A stretch of 64,000 bases of DNA from Saccharomycopsis fibuligera x Saccharomycopsis cf. fibuligera (Eukaryota; Ascomycota; Saccharomycetes; Ascoideales; Saccharomycopsidaceae): NCBI GenBank assembly GCA_001936135.1, contig CP012809.1:391001-455000 (forward strand). Direction: 5' to 3'. Every line of letters begins with the position of its first letter. Position 1 is the stretch's first letter. Position numbers and translations under genes: made by a program. The notes under the pieces were generated by a model that worked only from the letters and a program-made list of their open reading frames with translations, had not been told where the DNA came from and ran no database searches. Of the stretch, positions 9,161 through 18,715 are shown in pieces.

Positions 9161-10374
9161 TCACTGGAATTGATAAATGTTTGGTAATAAACTTCCAATC
9201 AAATCGAGTTCAAATGAACTGAAATTGAAAAAACTTGGAGCTTGAGCATTTTCACCTTCATTGAATCCTCTTGGAAGCCACTGGAAATCAGATTTTCTCA
9301 ATTCATCAAAAAATGGATGGGCCATGATTTTCACTGGAGTAGCTCTATTAGCAGGATCATATTGTAATACACTCAATAATAAGTCATAACCTTCTTCAGA
9401 TGCATTTGGGAAAACTTTACGGAATCTGTCAATGACTTTACCAGTAAATAATGGTTTTGAGTATAATGGACCATGATATCTTGGGTTGGAGTTGAAAATA
9501 AAGCGCTTATCTGGCGGGCCGAGTAATTTGGAAATTTCTCTCAATTGTAATGTTGGATCTGCGCCTTGGAACACTGCTCTTCCTAAAAACATTTCTCCTA
9601 ATACACACCCAAAACCCCAAATATCAATTTGAGTAGTATATATGGTACACCCAACAATTAATTCTGGAGCTCTGTAGTATCTGGAGCAGATATAAGCCAC
9701 AGATGGCTGGTTAGGTTCTAATCTTTTAGCAGAGCCAAAATCACATATTTTCAATACACCAGATTTAGGATCCACAAGTATATTTGAAGGCTTGATATCA
9801 CGATGACACACGCCTAAGGCATGCAAATAAAGCATCGCTCTAGCAATTTGGTAAGCGTATATTTTGATATGTGTCAATGGTAGTGACTTTTTTATGCTGG
9901 TGTATCTTTTTATTTCTAGTTGCAAAGTCTCTGGTAAACATTCCATGGCCAAGTGTTGGTAGACTTTATGGTCTTGGGGGCTTTTGTAATTGAAAAAGAA
10001 ACATAGTTTGATAACGTTTGGGTGGTTTGTTATTCTTAATATTTCCAATTCTCTAGATTTATACTCAGTTTGAGCAGGCACACGCTTAATAGCAAAAGGA
10101 CCTATCCATTTATTTGAAGGTTGTTGAGTATAGGATTCATATGGGTGGAGTTTGGCTTGTACAACAGTACCAAACGCACCTTCACCAATTTTACGGTACT
10201 CCTTGACCACCATTGGCTGTGTTACATCATTGGTGTTGTTGGTGACTTTGTCCACAAGGAATTCAACTGAATCCTCTAGAGTAAAGTATTGTTAGTATAT
10301 GGAGTCATAAGATTAAAGCTGGTTACCAAACCTAAACGACTTGAAAGCAATAACATACCTTGTCTCTGTGACAT
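9161..10374 (-). CDS. MCK1: GSK3/shaggy-family protein kinase Mck1, two exons
   Basis: Exon 1 is 10374-10359 (16 nt, MSQRQ plus one base) and exon 2 is 10275-9161; the product is 376 residues (S. cerevisiae Mck1 375). Donor GTATGT at 10358, branch point TACTAAC (10297-10291) and acceptor TAG ending at 10276 define an 83-nt intron. Kinase features: Gly-loop IGEGAFGTVVQA (about 35-46), FAIKRVP with Lys69, catalytic loop HRDIKPSN with Asp165, DFG at 184-186, and the GSK3 activation segment VAYICSRYYRAPE with the autophosphorylated Tyr at about 200. The motif EYKSRELEILR is the GSK3 signature. Mck1 acts in meiosis entry, stress, cell-wall integrity and protein turnover. Without the intron the conserved frame would start at a GTG, so the two-exon model is needed. 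Mrk1/Rim11 paralogues are less likely given NKWIGPFAIKRVPAQTEYKS. Confidence 0.93.
10276..10358 (-). other. MCK1: Intron of MCK1
   Basis: 83 nt. GTATGT donor, TACTAAC branch point at 10291-10297 and CTCTAG acceptor are all present on the minus strand. Splicing joins G to AG-GAT-TCA, giving SVEFLVDKVTNN, which aligns with the start of Mck1 proteins. Confidence 0.9.
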
Positions 10375-11414
10375 TCTGTAAAAATGAGTTTGTCGCTGAT
10401 GATTTAAGGTTATTGGATAGATAAATCACCAGGTGATGTTGAAAAAATGTCGACGATGCCACAATTGATTTTGAAGGCAAACCTAGGAAATCTAAACAGA
10501 TATTGGTTCTGTTATTTTTGCTGTCGCTTTAATTGACTGCGGCAAAGGAGTATAAAGGATAACAGAATAGAAACACGAGCCAAAAAGAAAACAAAAAAAC
10601 AAAAAAACGGTACCACGTTGTAATTAGTAGATACCAGACCTATTTATCTCTTGTCTGTGAACAAAGCGAAATAAACCACCAACTCTCAGTGGCAAATGCT
10701 GTTTATAAATATAATCTATTGAATGAAATTTGCTGTCAGATCTATCAAAACAGGTCTATCAAGACAGGTCACAAAACAAATAATGCACTTTAGCCGCTGA
10801 GCTAGGTTTTGTTTGACGACAACGGGCGGCGCGAACAGGGGAGTGCTGATAATGAACAGAGAGGTAAAATGGTATTGGTGCAACCAAATATCAATGAGGC
10901 GCTGTGAGCTATAGATAGTGGGAACCGAATGAATGGAGATCAATGCTTGAGAAGCGTGAGGAGCGGTACGGTGCTCTGTGAATTGTGCAAAGTGGAAAAG
11001 GGACTTGCCACTAGGATGGCTTAAACTGGCTGCGGAGCACTCAAAGACGACGCTCACCGGTTTCCTGTTTTCTGTTTCGCGTGCTGAAATCAAAACTGAG
11101 AATTCACTGTCGAGGCAGCCAGCACACGTAGCCAGCACACCAGAGCTCGTAACCACATAGGGGCAACTATATGATCACCTGATACTTTGGAAATGTAATA
11201 GATTACATAATACAAAAACAACAAGATGGAGCACGATAATGCTTAGACCACCCACACGGGCCATTGAGCGATGGTATCACAAACGCACCACTGAACACAC
11301 CATTATCCAATTACACACAAGTCCATGAATAACAACTAAATATAATTGAAAAAAAAAAAAAGTTCACTGTGTATAACATGAACACTATATTACACTTGAA
11401 TACACGCCACAGTG
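10375..11414. other. Intergenic region MCK1 promoter - SLX5 3' end
   Basis: No convincing gene. An open stretch of 146 codons on the minus strand (10716-11156) lacks an ATG and shows no recognisable domain. The MCK1-proximal part has A-rich runs typical of a nucleosome-free promoter. Confidence 0.6.
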
Positions 11415-12812
11415 TCAGCCTTGGTGGTAAATCTCAACAAAACGCCCACCCACCAACTGCTTCTTGCACCCTGGAACCACACATTTGCTCGGAGCATACA
11501 CCGTAGGATTGTGAATGTTTTTGGGTTGTTTTTTGCTTTTGGGGTTCCTCTTTGGCCGAGATCCAATTCTTTGCACACAGCGTCCGCAAAAGACATGGCC
11601 GCATTTAGCATAGTAAACTTTCCTGCTAAGATCAATATCAACTCTTGTCACGATTGGTAGAAGCTGGTATGGAGCTTGACATCCGAATGATTGAATTGCT
11701 TCAGCATATGTTATTTCATCGTCGTAGTCTATCGGTTCGTAGTATCCGTTATTGATTTGTTTGCCAATTCTGTTGCCATCATCATCATCATCATCATCGT
11801 CATCATCGTCATCATCATCATCATCATCATCATCATTATCATCATCATCAAAGTCCGTCTCTGTGTCGCTTAAAGCATTCTTAACTCTTTGTTTCCCTCG
11901 AAGGCGATGTTGCTTTTCTACCTCAACCAACGTTTGATAATTTTCGGGTATTCCTTCTCCCAAAGTGACTCCGCAAAGCGGACATGCCATCTCCGTATCA
12001 GGGTCAATGTTACTTTGGTAATTCTCTGGTAGATCTTGAATGCTTGCCTCAGCCTTATCTCGAAATGGCTGCGCATGATTTTCTTGCCCTTTAAACTTCC
12101 TGTCCAAATCTGCAGTCTCCATCATATTGACTTGTTGCATAACTTCTTCGCTCAAATCTTCACCTCCAAGCATTCTCCTAAAGGCTGGTGGTACTCCTGG
12201 TCTCTGAGACCGAAGCCATGCGCTCGCAGTTTCGGCAAGTCTGGGTATCCTAGAAAGCATTTGATACTCTCTGAATCTTGGATACTGTATTTCACTATTA
12301 TCCGGAACTCCTTCATAATCAGAATCCTGCTCCTCCAGCACTCTAGAATAAATGACCCTTCCTGGCAAAAATATCGGGGTTTCCGTGAGCCGTACGGTAG
12401 CACGCTGCTGCCCTATTATCTGCACTTCATCCTCTTCAGTATTGCCGCCAAAACTAAATCCATCAGGTCTCTGGACTACTTCAATTACCTCTATGTCATC
12501 GTCTTGATCATCAATGTCACGCCTCATTTGTCGCCGCTGAAGGCCTGGTCGTTGCGAACGGGGTTGTCGTTGTAAATCCGATATTGGTAGCTGCAATTGC
12601 CGAGGTCGCGTTCGCAGATGTGGATTTGCTGTAGGTGTTGTAGATGCTGTTGTAGATGCTGTTGTTGCCACTACCTCATTCTCATCGTCATCGTCTCCGC
12701 TTTCTATTTCCTGGATCACCGGTCTGTCATGTAGCACTTGAACCTCCAAGTCGGACTCTGAGCCAGACCCAGAGCCGACAGAAATTACTTCGTCATCGAC
12801 GTGTTCAGCCAT
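11415..12812 (-). CDS. SLX5: SUMO-targeted ubiquitin ligase subunit Slx5 (RING protein)
   Basis: 465 residues. The N-terminal half carries hydrophobic/acidic SUMO-interacting motifs: DEVISVGS (9-12 core), LEVQVL (22-27), DDIEVIEVV (about 107-113) and DEVQIIG (about 129-134). The C-terminal RING is split by an acidic linker: CPLCGVTLGEGIP (Cys277, Cys280), a run of about 20 Asp (around 322-347), then KCGHVFCGRCVQRI (Cys405, His407, Cys410, Cys413) and CVVPGCKKQL (Cys445, Cys450). CPLCGVTLGEGIPENYQ and the basic insert before the last Cys pair are typical of Slx5/Hex3. With Slx8 it forms the STUbL that ubiquitinates poly-SUMO conjugates in genome maintenance and at nuclear pores. Slx8 itself has a conventional compact RING, so Slx5 is preferred. 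Divergent from TIF5. Confidence 0.82.
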   Translation of the reverse strand: MAEHVDDEVISVGSGSGSESDLEVQVLHDRPVIQEIESGDDDDENEVVATTASTTASTTPTANPHLRTRPRQLQLPISDLQRQPRSQRPGLQRRQMRRDIDDQDDDIEVIEVVQRPDGFSFGGNTEEDEVQIIGQQRATVRLTETPIFLPGRVIYSRVLEEQDSDYEGVPDNSEIQYPRFREYQMLSRIPRLAETASAWLRSQRPGVPPAFRRMLGGEDLSEEVMQQVNMMETADLDRKFKGQENHAQPFRDKAEASIQDLPENYQSNIDPDTEMACPLCGVTLGEGIPENYQTLVEVEKQHRLRGKQRVKNALSDTETDFDDDDNDDDDDDDDDDDDDDDDDDDGNRIGKQINNGYYEPIDYDDEITYAEAIQSFGCQAPYQLLPIVTRVDIDLSRKVYYAKCGHVFCGRCVQRIGSRPKRNPKSKKQPKNIHNPTVYAPSKCVVPGCKKQLVGGRFVEIYHQG

Positions 12813-13273
12813 GGCTGATTGTGTAAGCTGGCCCTAATATAGCAAAGTGTTGTGTTTGCGTTGAACTTGAATTCCACTTGTTCAGAGAAAGAGCTCATCT
12901 CTGGATTGTGATCTTCAGTCGCTTTGAATGTCACTATCTTTTAGCAGTCGCTACTTTGGTTAGTTGCCCCTCAGAAAAGCTGTTACCCTGCATCACGACC
13001 TCACTGAAAAAAAAAAAAAAAAAGAAAAAGAAAATTCAGTCAAAAGAGAAACGAAGAAACGCAAGAGACAACAAACGAAGGCAAATCTTTTTGGTCAGTA
13101 CCTATTTTGATAGTCAGCACTGAATTGTGGTCAAGTGTATCATAGTCCGATTCCAGATAAAGCTTTTTGGGTTCACATTTTTGAATTTACTAAAAAGCGA
13201 AGTTATTTTACCAATTACACTACCATCCTTTAAGTCAAATCAAATCAGATAAGATCAATAAACACTACCCAAA
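12813..13273. other. Divergent promoter SLX5/TIF5
   Basis: 461 bp between two ATGs. It contains a 17-nt A run (13007-13023), a likely nucleosome-excluding element shared by both promoters. No gene seen. Confidence 0.6.
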
Positions 13274-14473
13274 ATGTCCTTCATTAATATCCAACGTGAT
13301 AACAGCGATGTGTTCTATCGTTATAAGATGCCTCCAATCCAGTCCAAGACTGAAGGTAGAGGTAACGGTATCAAGACATTGATTGTGAACTTGACTGACG
13401 TCGCTAAGGCCCTCGCTCGTCCTCCATCATACATTGTTAAATACTTCGGTTTTGAACTCGGTGCACAAACTTCTATAAACGATAATACTGAGCGTTACTT
13501 GGTGAACGGTGCTCATGACTCTACCAAGCTCCAAGAGACTTTGGATGGCTTTATTTCTAAGTTTGTTCTTTGCGGTTCCTGTAAGAATCCAGAAACTGAT
13601 ATTTTTGTGAAGAAAGGTGACTTATTATTCAGAGAATGTAAAGCTTGTGGTAAGACCACCGAAATTGACCCAAGAGCAAGATTGAGTTCCTACATTATCA
13701 AGAATCCACCAAAAAAAATTGCTAAAGGTACTGCAGCCGCTAATGTAGGTGGCGCTTCGATATCAGACCTTGTTGAAGATGCCAGTGGTACTGGTGCTAG
13801 CAGTGCTGCTGCTGACAGAGCCGGTGACGATGGCGACGATGATGCCCTTACGAAAAAAATCCAAGCTGATGCAGAAGTTTTGAAACTTGCTCAATTGAAC
13901 ATTAAAGACGACGACTGGTCCGTTGATATGTCGGAAGAAGCTATTGCTGCTAGAGCTAAGAGCTCTGAAGCTGCTGAAAAATTGTCCGGTGCTAAATTTG
14001 ATGAATTTGGTGAGTGGATTTTGAGCTTTGGTAATGACAAATCGAAGTTGCCATCTGACATTGAAATCTTTAAAAAGTTGAATGAACTCAAGATCGAAAA
14101 TGATGACTTGACTTGCCAAGTTTTGGCCCAAACTTTGTTTGATGCTAATATTGTGGAAGAATTGAAAAATCATGAACAATTTTTGGAAAAAATTATTAAG
14201 ACAGAAGACCATCAAAAGGCTTTCCTTGGTGGTATTGAAAGATTCTTGGGTTTACAGAATCAAGAATTGATTCCTAAATTGCCAAAAATTTTGTACGAAT
14301 TGTACGATCTTGAATTGATAAGTGAAGGTGTTCTCAGAAAGTTTTTCACTACTGTTTCCAAGAAATACGTTGGTGACAAGAAAGTTTCCAAAAAAGTTAG
14401 AAAAGCCGCTAAGCCATTCTTGCAATGGTTAGATACTGCCGATGAAGAATCTTCTGATGAAGAAGAAGATTAA
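13274..14473 (+). CDS. TIF5: Translation initiation factor eIF5
   Basis: 399 residues. It opens MSFINIQRDNSDVFYRYKMP, then EGRGNGIKT (containing the conserved arginine that acts as GAP for eIF2-GTP) and VKYFGFELGAQTS, all diagnostic of the eIF5 N-terminal domain. A C2-C2 zinc ribbon follows (CGSCKNPETD near 99-108, CKACGK near 121-126), then an acidic linker with DDDWSVDMSEEAIAARAK, and a C-terminal W2/MIF4G-like helical domain (about 240-390) ending in acidic/aromatic boxes with FLQWLDTADEESSDEEED. The protein promotes GTP hydrolysis on 43S complexes and bridges eIF2-beta, eIF1 and eIF3c. I read through the frame and found no CTG codon, consistent with a CUG-Ser yeast and high expression. 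Confidence 0.97.
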   Translation: MSFINIQRDNSDVFYRYKMPPIQSKTEGRGNGIKTLIVNLTDVAKALARPPSYIVKYFGFELGAQTSINDNTERYLVNGAHDSTKLQETLDGFISKFVLCGSCKNPETDIFVKKGDLLFRECKACGKTTEIDPRARLSSYIIKNPPKKIAKGTAAANVGGASISDLVEDASGTGASSAAADRAGDDGDDDALTKKIQADAEVLKLAQLNIKDDDWSVDMSEEAIAARAKSSEAAEKLSGAKFDEFGEWILSFGNDKSKLPSDIEIFKKLNELKIENDDLTCQVLAQTLFDANIVEELKNHEQFLEKIIKTEDHQKAFLGGIERFLGLQNQELIPKLPKILYELYDLELISEGVLRKFFTTVSKKYVGDKKVSKKVRKAAKPFLQWLDTADEESSDEEED

Positions 14474-14869
14474 ACGTTTTGCCAAATTTTTGGTGATTGA
14501 TTGTGTATTTTATTTTTTATTTATTAGCTCTCTATAGAAATTTAGTGCTAAAAGAAAATAATCTACTTGATTGGTGTTATTTTTTAATTTTTTTTTATTC
14601 ATCTCTGTTTTTTTCTAAACAAATTTAGTCATTGTTCTTATGGACGGTTTACATATTTTTACCTAAATCATGTATGTTTGTACAGTAAAAGTTTATACGT
14701 GAAGTAGTACCTAAAATGTTTTTGTTATCCCAACGCTTTCAGTAATCTATTTCCAATGATCACTTAGTTTTGGTTCATCTTACTTAATCCTCATCTTATG
14801 TGCTGTTTGGCTTTCTAATGCCGTTTTCAAACCAAATCTATTCCTGCCAGGGTCATATCTCTGTCCAGC
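14474..14869. other. Convergent 3' intergenic region
   Basis: T-rich sequence with several TTTTTATT-like stretches, shared as 3' ends by TIF5 and the small minus-strand gene. No gene seen. Confidence 0.6.
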
Positions 14870-15322
14870 TTATTTTTGCTGTTGTTTTTCAAGTTCAAGA
14901 TCAGCCAATTTTTCAGCTTCAGCCTTAAACTGCGCGTTCTCGTAAATTTTCTCGCTGATATAATCACCACCCAAAGCAAGCAAAAAAGTAGATCCGCCAA
15001 GCCATAATCTCAACTTGTAAGGAAGTGAATTCCACTTTCTGAGTAGTTTGTTGAATGGGTTGATTCTTTTCCAAGTACTGGCGATTGCTGAAGTAGATGT
15101 AGTACTACTATGTGCCCCCGCAGCTGTAGTCTTAGATTGCTTTGATAATGGAGAAGAACTTTTGAATGATGGCTCAAACCCTTTGGAAGCTTTATCTCTT
15201 ATTGAAGCCTCAGTAGAGAACGATCTGCGCGTGCTATTGTTTCTAATGTTTAATGATATTTGATGTAATATTTTTCCGTTGTGCATGTTGTTAATATAAC
15301 GCTGAACTTTGTAATGAAACAT
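14870..15322 (-). CDS. Putative mitochondrial single-span membrane protein, 150 residues
   Basis: Start ATG at 15322. The N-terminus is basic, Ser/Asn-rich and free of acidic residues (IRNNSTRRSFSTEAS near 26-40), like a mitochondrial presequence with RSFST cleavage context. A Ser/Thr-rich linker follows, then a conserved-looking block WKRINPFNKLLRKWNSLPYK (about 84-103), one transmembrane segment (LRLWLGGSTFLLALGGDYI, about 104-122) and a charged C-terminal helix (about 123-150) rich in Glu/Lys/Gln. The organisation suggests an inner-membrane protein with a soluble tail. I do not recognise a named family. A second in-frame Met at residue 13 is an alternative start. Confidence 0.72.
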   Translation of the reverse strand: MFHYKVQRYINNMHNGKILHQISLNIRNNSTRRSFSTEASIRDKASKGFEPSFKSSSPLSKQSKTTAAGAHSSTTSTSAIASTWKRINPFNKLLRKWNSLPYKLRLWLGGSTFLLALGGDYISEKIYENAQFKAEAEKLADLELEKQQQK

Positions 15323-15704
15323 TGCAAAAATTTATGATATAGAGTGGTTCGGAAAAAACTGTAGAGTTCTGCTCAAGGCCCAGATGAGTGTTTTTCAATA
15401 AAATGTATGAGCAATCAAGATGCTTGATGTAAAAGCTGTTCTATCTTAATCCCTCTGCGCAACAGTATATCTGCTTTCTCAAAAGCTTCCTATTTTTTTT
15501 TCCCGTTTCTTTCTTTAAGCACATTGCATAATTATGTATTCTAATGCGATAATATGCATTATTCTTATGATCGAGCACCAACTGTATGGTACTTATAACA
15601 AACGCCCTGAACATTTACACATTATATCACACACTAGAATCTCAAATTAGCCATTACTGATAAACGTTGTATCTCACCTTATTAACTATACAAATCTCTA
15701 TAGT
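15323..15704. other. Intergenic region
   Basis: No gene seen. Promoter of the small mitochondrial-like gene and 3' end of the 822-residue gene. Confidence 0.5.
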
Positions 15705-18173
15705 TCACAGGAGCTCTTCATCATCATTACCGCTAGCTATACCAGTATCAACATAGTCCTGATTTTCCAAGGTTGTAGTGCTGGTAGTATGCGAAGCCTT
15801 TGATGGAATTCTGTACAACAATGTACCAGTCAGAGCTTTACGAGATAATGGATTTTGGCTACTTAAGCTCTTCAGCCTATCACTTAGCTCCTCACCCTCT
15901 ACAGGGTTTTCATTGTTCTCATTCCCGTTATCCATGGCTTCCCTCATTATCATATTTAGAATACTGCCCCTACTGGCTGTCGCATTACTAGCAATAGACT
16001 TCTGTCGTTCTTTTTCATCACGGGTTTTAATGGTATGTAATGCTTCATCTGCATCCTTTTGGTGATCATGTGTGAGAAAAGGCGTAGCAACCACTGATCG
16101 TGCCTCTTGATCTGTTGTTATTGTTGCTGTTGAATTTGCATTGATTGGAACGATGCCATGATAACTGACAGTGCCAATGCTAGAGGAACTTGTCTCAGCA
16201 TCGTTACTCCTAATAGCACCGTCAGTGGCGCTTGTTGTGGCAAGACTTTGTGCAAAAGAAGGCAAAATAAATGATGCTGAAGGATTTGTTTTATTCGAGG
16301 CAGCAGATGACGGTAGGTTGGTTAGATTGTTAAAAAAAAACAACTTGTTAAGGGAATTTGGAGTTGATGGGGAGACCATAGCATTAGAATAGATATTTTT
16401 AGGAAAGCTTAAAGAGGTGGCACCTGCTGACTTTATTAAGCTATTTTGAAAAGGTTTCTCGTCGTTTTCATTATTTGCCGTTGGAACTGGCTGGTTGTTT
16501 TCTCTTATGTTTTGGAACTCATCGTTTTCATCAGCACTGAAAATATTCTCAGATTTTATATGTTGTTCATTTATTTTATTTTGCTTCTGGATATTTCTTA
16601 AATCAAGCAAATTTTCAATCTCATCAGCTTGCTCTTTTGGACTTAGTAGCTTTTCGTCCTGCTGCTGCTGTGCTGATAAGTTTTCTGCAATATTTTGATT
16701 TACATTACTATCTTCGACAGTTTCTTCCTGCTTTTCAGCACTTTGATGAATTGAATCTATATCTTTGTGACTAACATTTGGTGCAATTTCACCAAAATCA
16801 AGTTTCATTGTACTTTGCAAATCTTTCTCATTTGGTATTGTTGAGTTTTTGACATCATTACTTATATCATCTCTGATGCTCTTATCAGTGACAGACTCAT
16901 TTTCGGCAAACTTTAGCGCCTCCAGCTTGACTCCTTTGGGGAACTTAACTGATGTATAATCAGACCTTGATGTGCTTTCTGTATCTAGCTGAAAATTTGA
17001 GCTCGGGCCATCAATAATCTTTGATTTTTGCAAACTTACTTTACTGTTATTACTAAAAAATAGATTCTCCTTGAATTTTTGAATTCTGTCATTAACGTTT
17101 TGGTCACCATGGCTACCACTGAATGTGTCAAAGTCATCTTGATTATTAATGAATGGATTCATCATTGGGTCTGAATCTGGATTATCATTCTTTAGACTAA
17201 GTGATGGCTTTACACCTGGAGTGCAGCTTACTAGCTCTGCTTGTGTATGGTTTTCATCTTTTTCCTGTTTAGACTCGCCATCTCCGACCTGCTGCTGCTC
17301 AGCAGCATTATTATCTTTATTTTCATTTCCCCATAGCCAATCTTCTTTTACTGTCGCACCTAATTTTATATCAGATAGCTCTTCAGCATTATCTTCTAAA
17401 ATATTAAAATCTTGTGTATTATGTGAGCCTCTAAATTTGCCCGTGCTATTTTCAGTTGTGTTTTCTTGATTCTCTTGATCATCATCTTTGACATTAGTAT
17501 CATCGCCATCATCGGTATTATTTTGAGCGATTAGCTTCGTTAAAAGTGGGTATTTAAAACGATTAACGGATTCTTTATCTGATAATTTCTCCTTGTCATA
17601 TGTTAGCACTTTATCTTCAAGTGTTTTCAAATTATCCAATATGCTCATTATTATATCGGAAGACTGACCTACAAGTTTGGTTATTGCCTCCAAGTCATCA
17701 GATAGCTTAACTGTGCCTTTTGATGAAGTTTTGAGCAAATTGTTCTTGTTCTTTTTTATTTTCAAATTAAGCAATTTGATCCTTTTGTAATCAATTTGTA
17801 TGCTGCTGTCCACTTTTTCCAAGTTAGCAAAAACAACATCATTTTGATAGTTTAGTATCTTGTTTATTAAGTTTGATAAGTCAAGACGATAATTTTTTGA
17901 GGTAATGATTAATGATTTGATAAGTTCATTGAGCTCAAACAGTAGGTTGTTTTTCAAGATGTTGGATAACTCAAAGTCTTCTATGGGAGGTAGCGGTACC
18001 TCTGGTTGCAATTCTATATTATCAATCTTGAAATTATCAAGAAATTGGTCTTCTTGGCTGGCTTTTGATGACGCCGCGGAAGATGGAGATGAAGATGACG
18101 ACGTCCGCTGCCCATTGGAAGGATAGTAGTTTAGATTAAGGATAGCTTTCGAAGCGGATGACAAAAATCCCAT
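15705..18173 (-). CDS. Uncharacterised 822-residue protein with N-terminal helical domain and long disordered tail
   Basis: It begins MGFLSSASK, which fits an N-myristoylation signal (Gly2, Ser6). After a Ser-rich stretch, residues about 45-210 form a Leu/Lys/Asn-rich helical, probably coiled-coil region (FELSNILKNNLLFELNELIK; KLLNLKIKKNKNN; AITKLVGQSSDIIMSILDNL; NRFKYPLLTKLI). The remaining 600 residues are acidic, Ser/Asn/Gln-rich and probably disordered. Short conserved-looking pieces occur near the end: RGSILNMIMREAMDNG and RKALTGTLLYRIPSKASH. The conserved N-terminus and lipid-anchor motif hint at a membrane-associated trafficking or scaffold role, but I recognise no family and claim no function. 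Divergent from the PhzF gene. Confidence 0.8.
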   Translation of the reverse strand: MGFLSSASKAILNLNYYPSNGQRTSSSSSPSSAASSKASQEDQFLDNFKIDNIELQPEVPLPPIEDFELSNILKNNLLFELNELIKSLIITSKNYRLDLSNLINKILNYQNDVVFANLEKVDSSIQIDYKRIKLLNLKIKKNKNNLLKTSSKGTVKLSDDLEAITKLVGQSSDIIMSILDNLKTLEDKVLTYDKEKLSDKESVNRFKYPLLTKLIAQNNTDDGDDTNVKDDDQENQENTTENSTGKFRGSHNTQDFNILEDNAEELSDIKLGATVKEDWLWGNENKDNNAAEQQQVGDGESKQEKDENHTQAELVSCTPGVKPSLSLKNDNPDSDPMMNPFINNQDDFDTFSGSHGDQNVNDRIQKFKENLFFSNNSKVSLQKSKIIDGPSSNFQLDTESTSRSDYTSVKFPKGVKLEALKFAENESVTDKSIRDDISNDVKNSTIPNEKDLQSTMKLDFGEIAPNVSHKDIDSIHQSAEKQEETVEDSNVNQNIAENLSAQQQQDEKLLSPKEQADEIENLLDLRNIQKQNKINEQHIKSENIFSADENDEFQNIRENNQPVPTANNENDEKPFQNSLIKSAGATSLSFPKNIYSNAMVSPSTPNSLNKLFFFNNLTNLPSSAASNKTNPSASFILPSFAQSLATTSATDGAIRSNDAETSSSSIGTVSYHGIVPINANSTATITTDQEARSVVATPFLTHDHQKDADEALHTIKTRDEKERQKSIASNATASRGSILNMIMREAMDNGNENNENPVEGEELSDRLKSLSSQNPLSRKALTGTLLYRIPSKASHTTSTTTLENQDYVDTGIASGNDDEELL

Positions 18174-18715
18174 TGCATTGCCTATACGTATGTATTTTTT
18201 TTTTCAAAAAAAAAAAAAAAAAATATCTAGTAATGGTAATGGGCGCAATGGTATTATCTATACCTTTCCTATATGTATTCATCGCTTCTCAAAGAAAGAT
18301 AAATGGAGCGTTTGTAATCCTATACAAGAAAAAACAAAATAAAACGCCCGATTTTCTTTGCGCGCTACAAAAGATATTTATATGTGATTATGCCTCTACA
18401 AGATCACTACTTTTTTATACAATTATAACCTTTGATGCTAGAGCTTCTATAGACAAATGGTGATTTAGGCATTTTGTCACCAATATTTTACGAATTGTTT
18501 AATTTAACAGTAGTTTTCCCCAGTACAGAATATCATATATCCTTGCGAAGATGCCACAGCGGTTATTGCCGGCATTGTTGAGTCACCGAAAATCTTTTGA
18601 TTTCAGATTTGAATTCAAATAAATAGGGATGTGTCCTCCAATAATATAGCAGACCTATTTTATATCACTTTTTACTCATCCATCTCAAAAATTTACTCAA
18701 TATCAATAAAAAAAA
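18174..18715. other. Divergent promoter region before the PhzF gene
   Basis: 542 bp. It contains an 18-nt A run near 18206-18222 and a TGAGTCA site. No gene; the open frame at 18158-18463 is homopolymer-rich chance sequence. Confidence 0.6.
18579..18585 (+). promoter_or_regulatory. Gcn4/AP-1-type site
   Basis: TGAGTCA, 131 bp before the ATG of the PhzF gene. It matches the consensus for Gcn4 or Yap-type bZIP factors; binding is inferred. Confidence 0.4.

Noticed and set aside
10716-11156. 146-codon minus-strand open frame upstream of MCK1
   Set aside because: No ATG start, overlaps a plus-strand frame, no domain or motif; probably chance in a GC-richer patch.
11691-11937. Poly-Ile/poly-Ser frames opposite SLX5
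   Set aside because: Antisense shadow of the Asp-repeat in SLX5.
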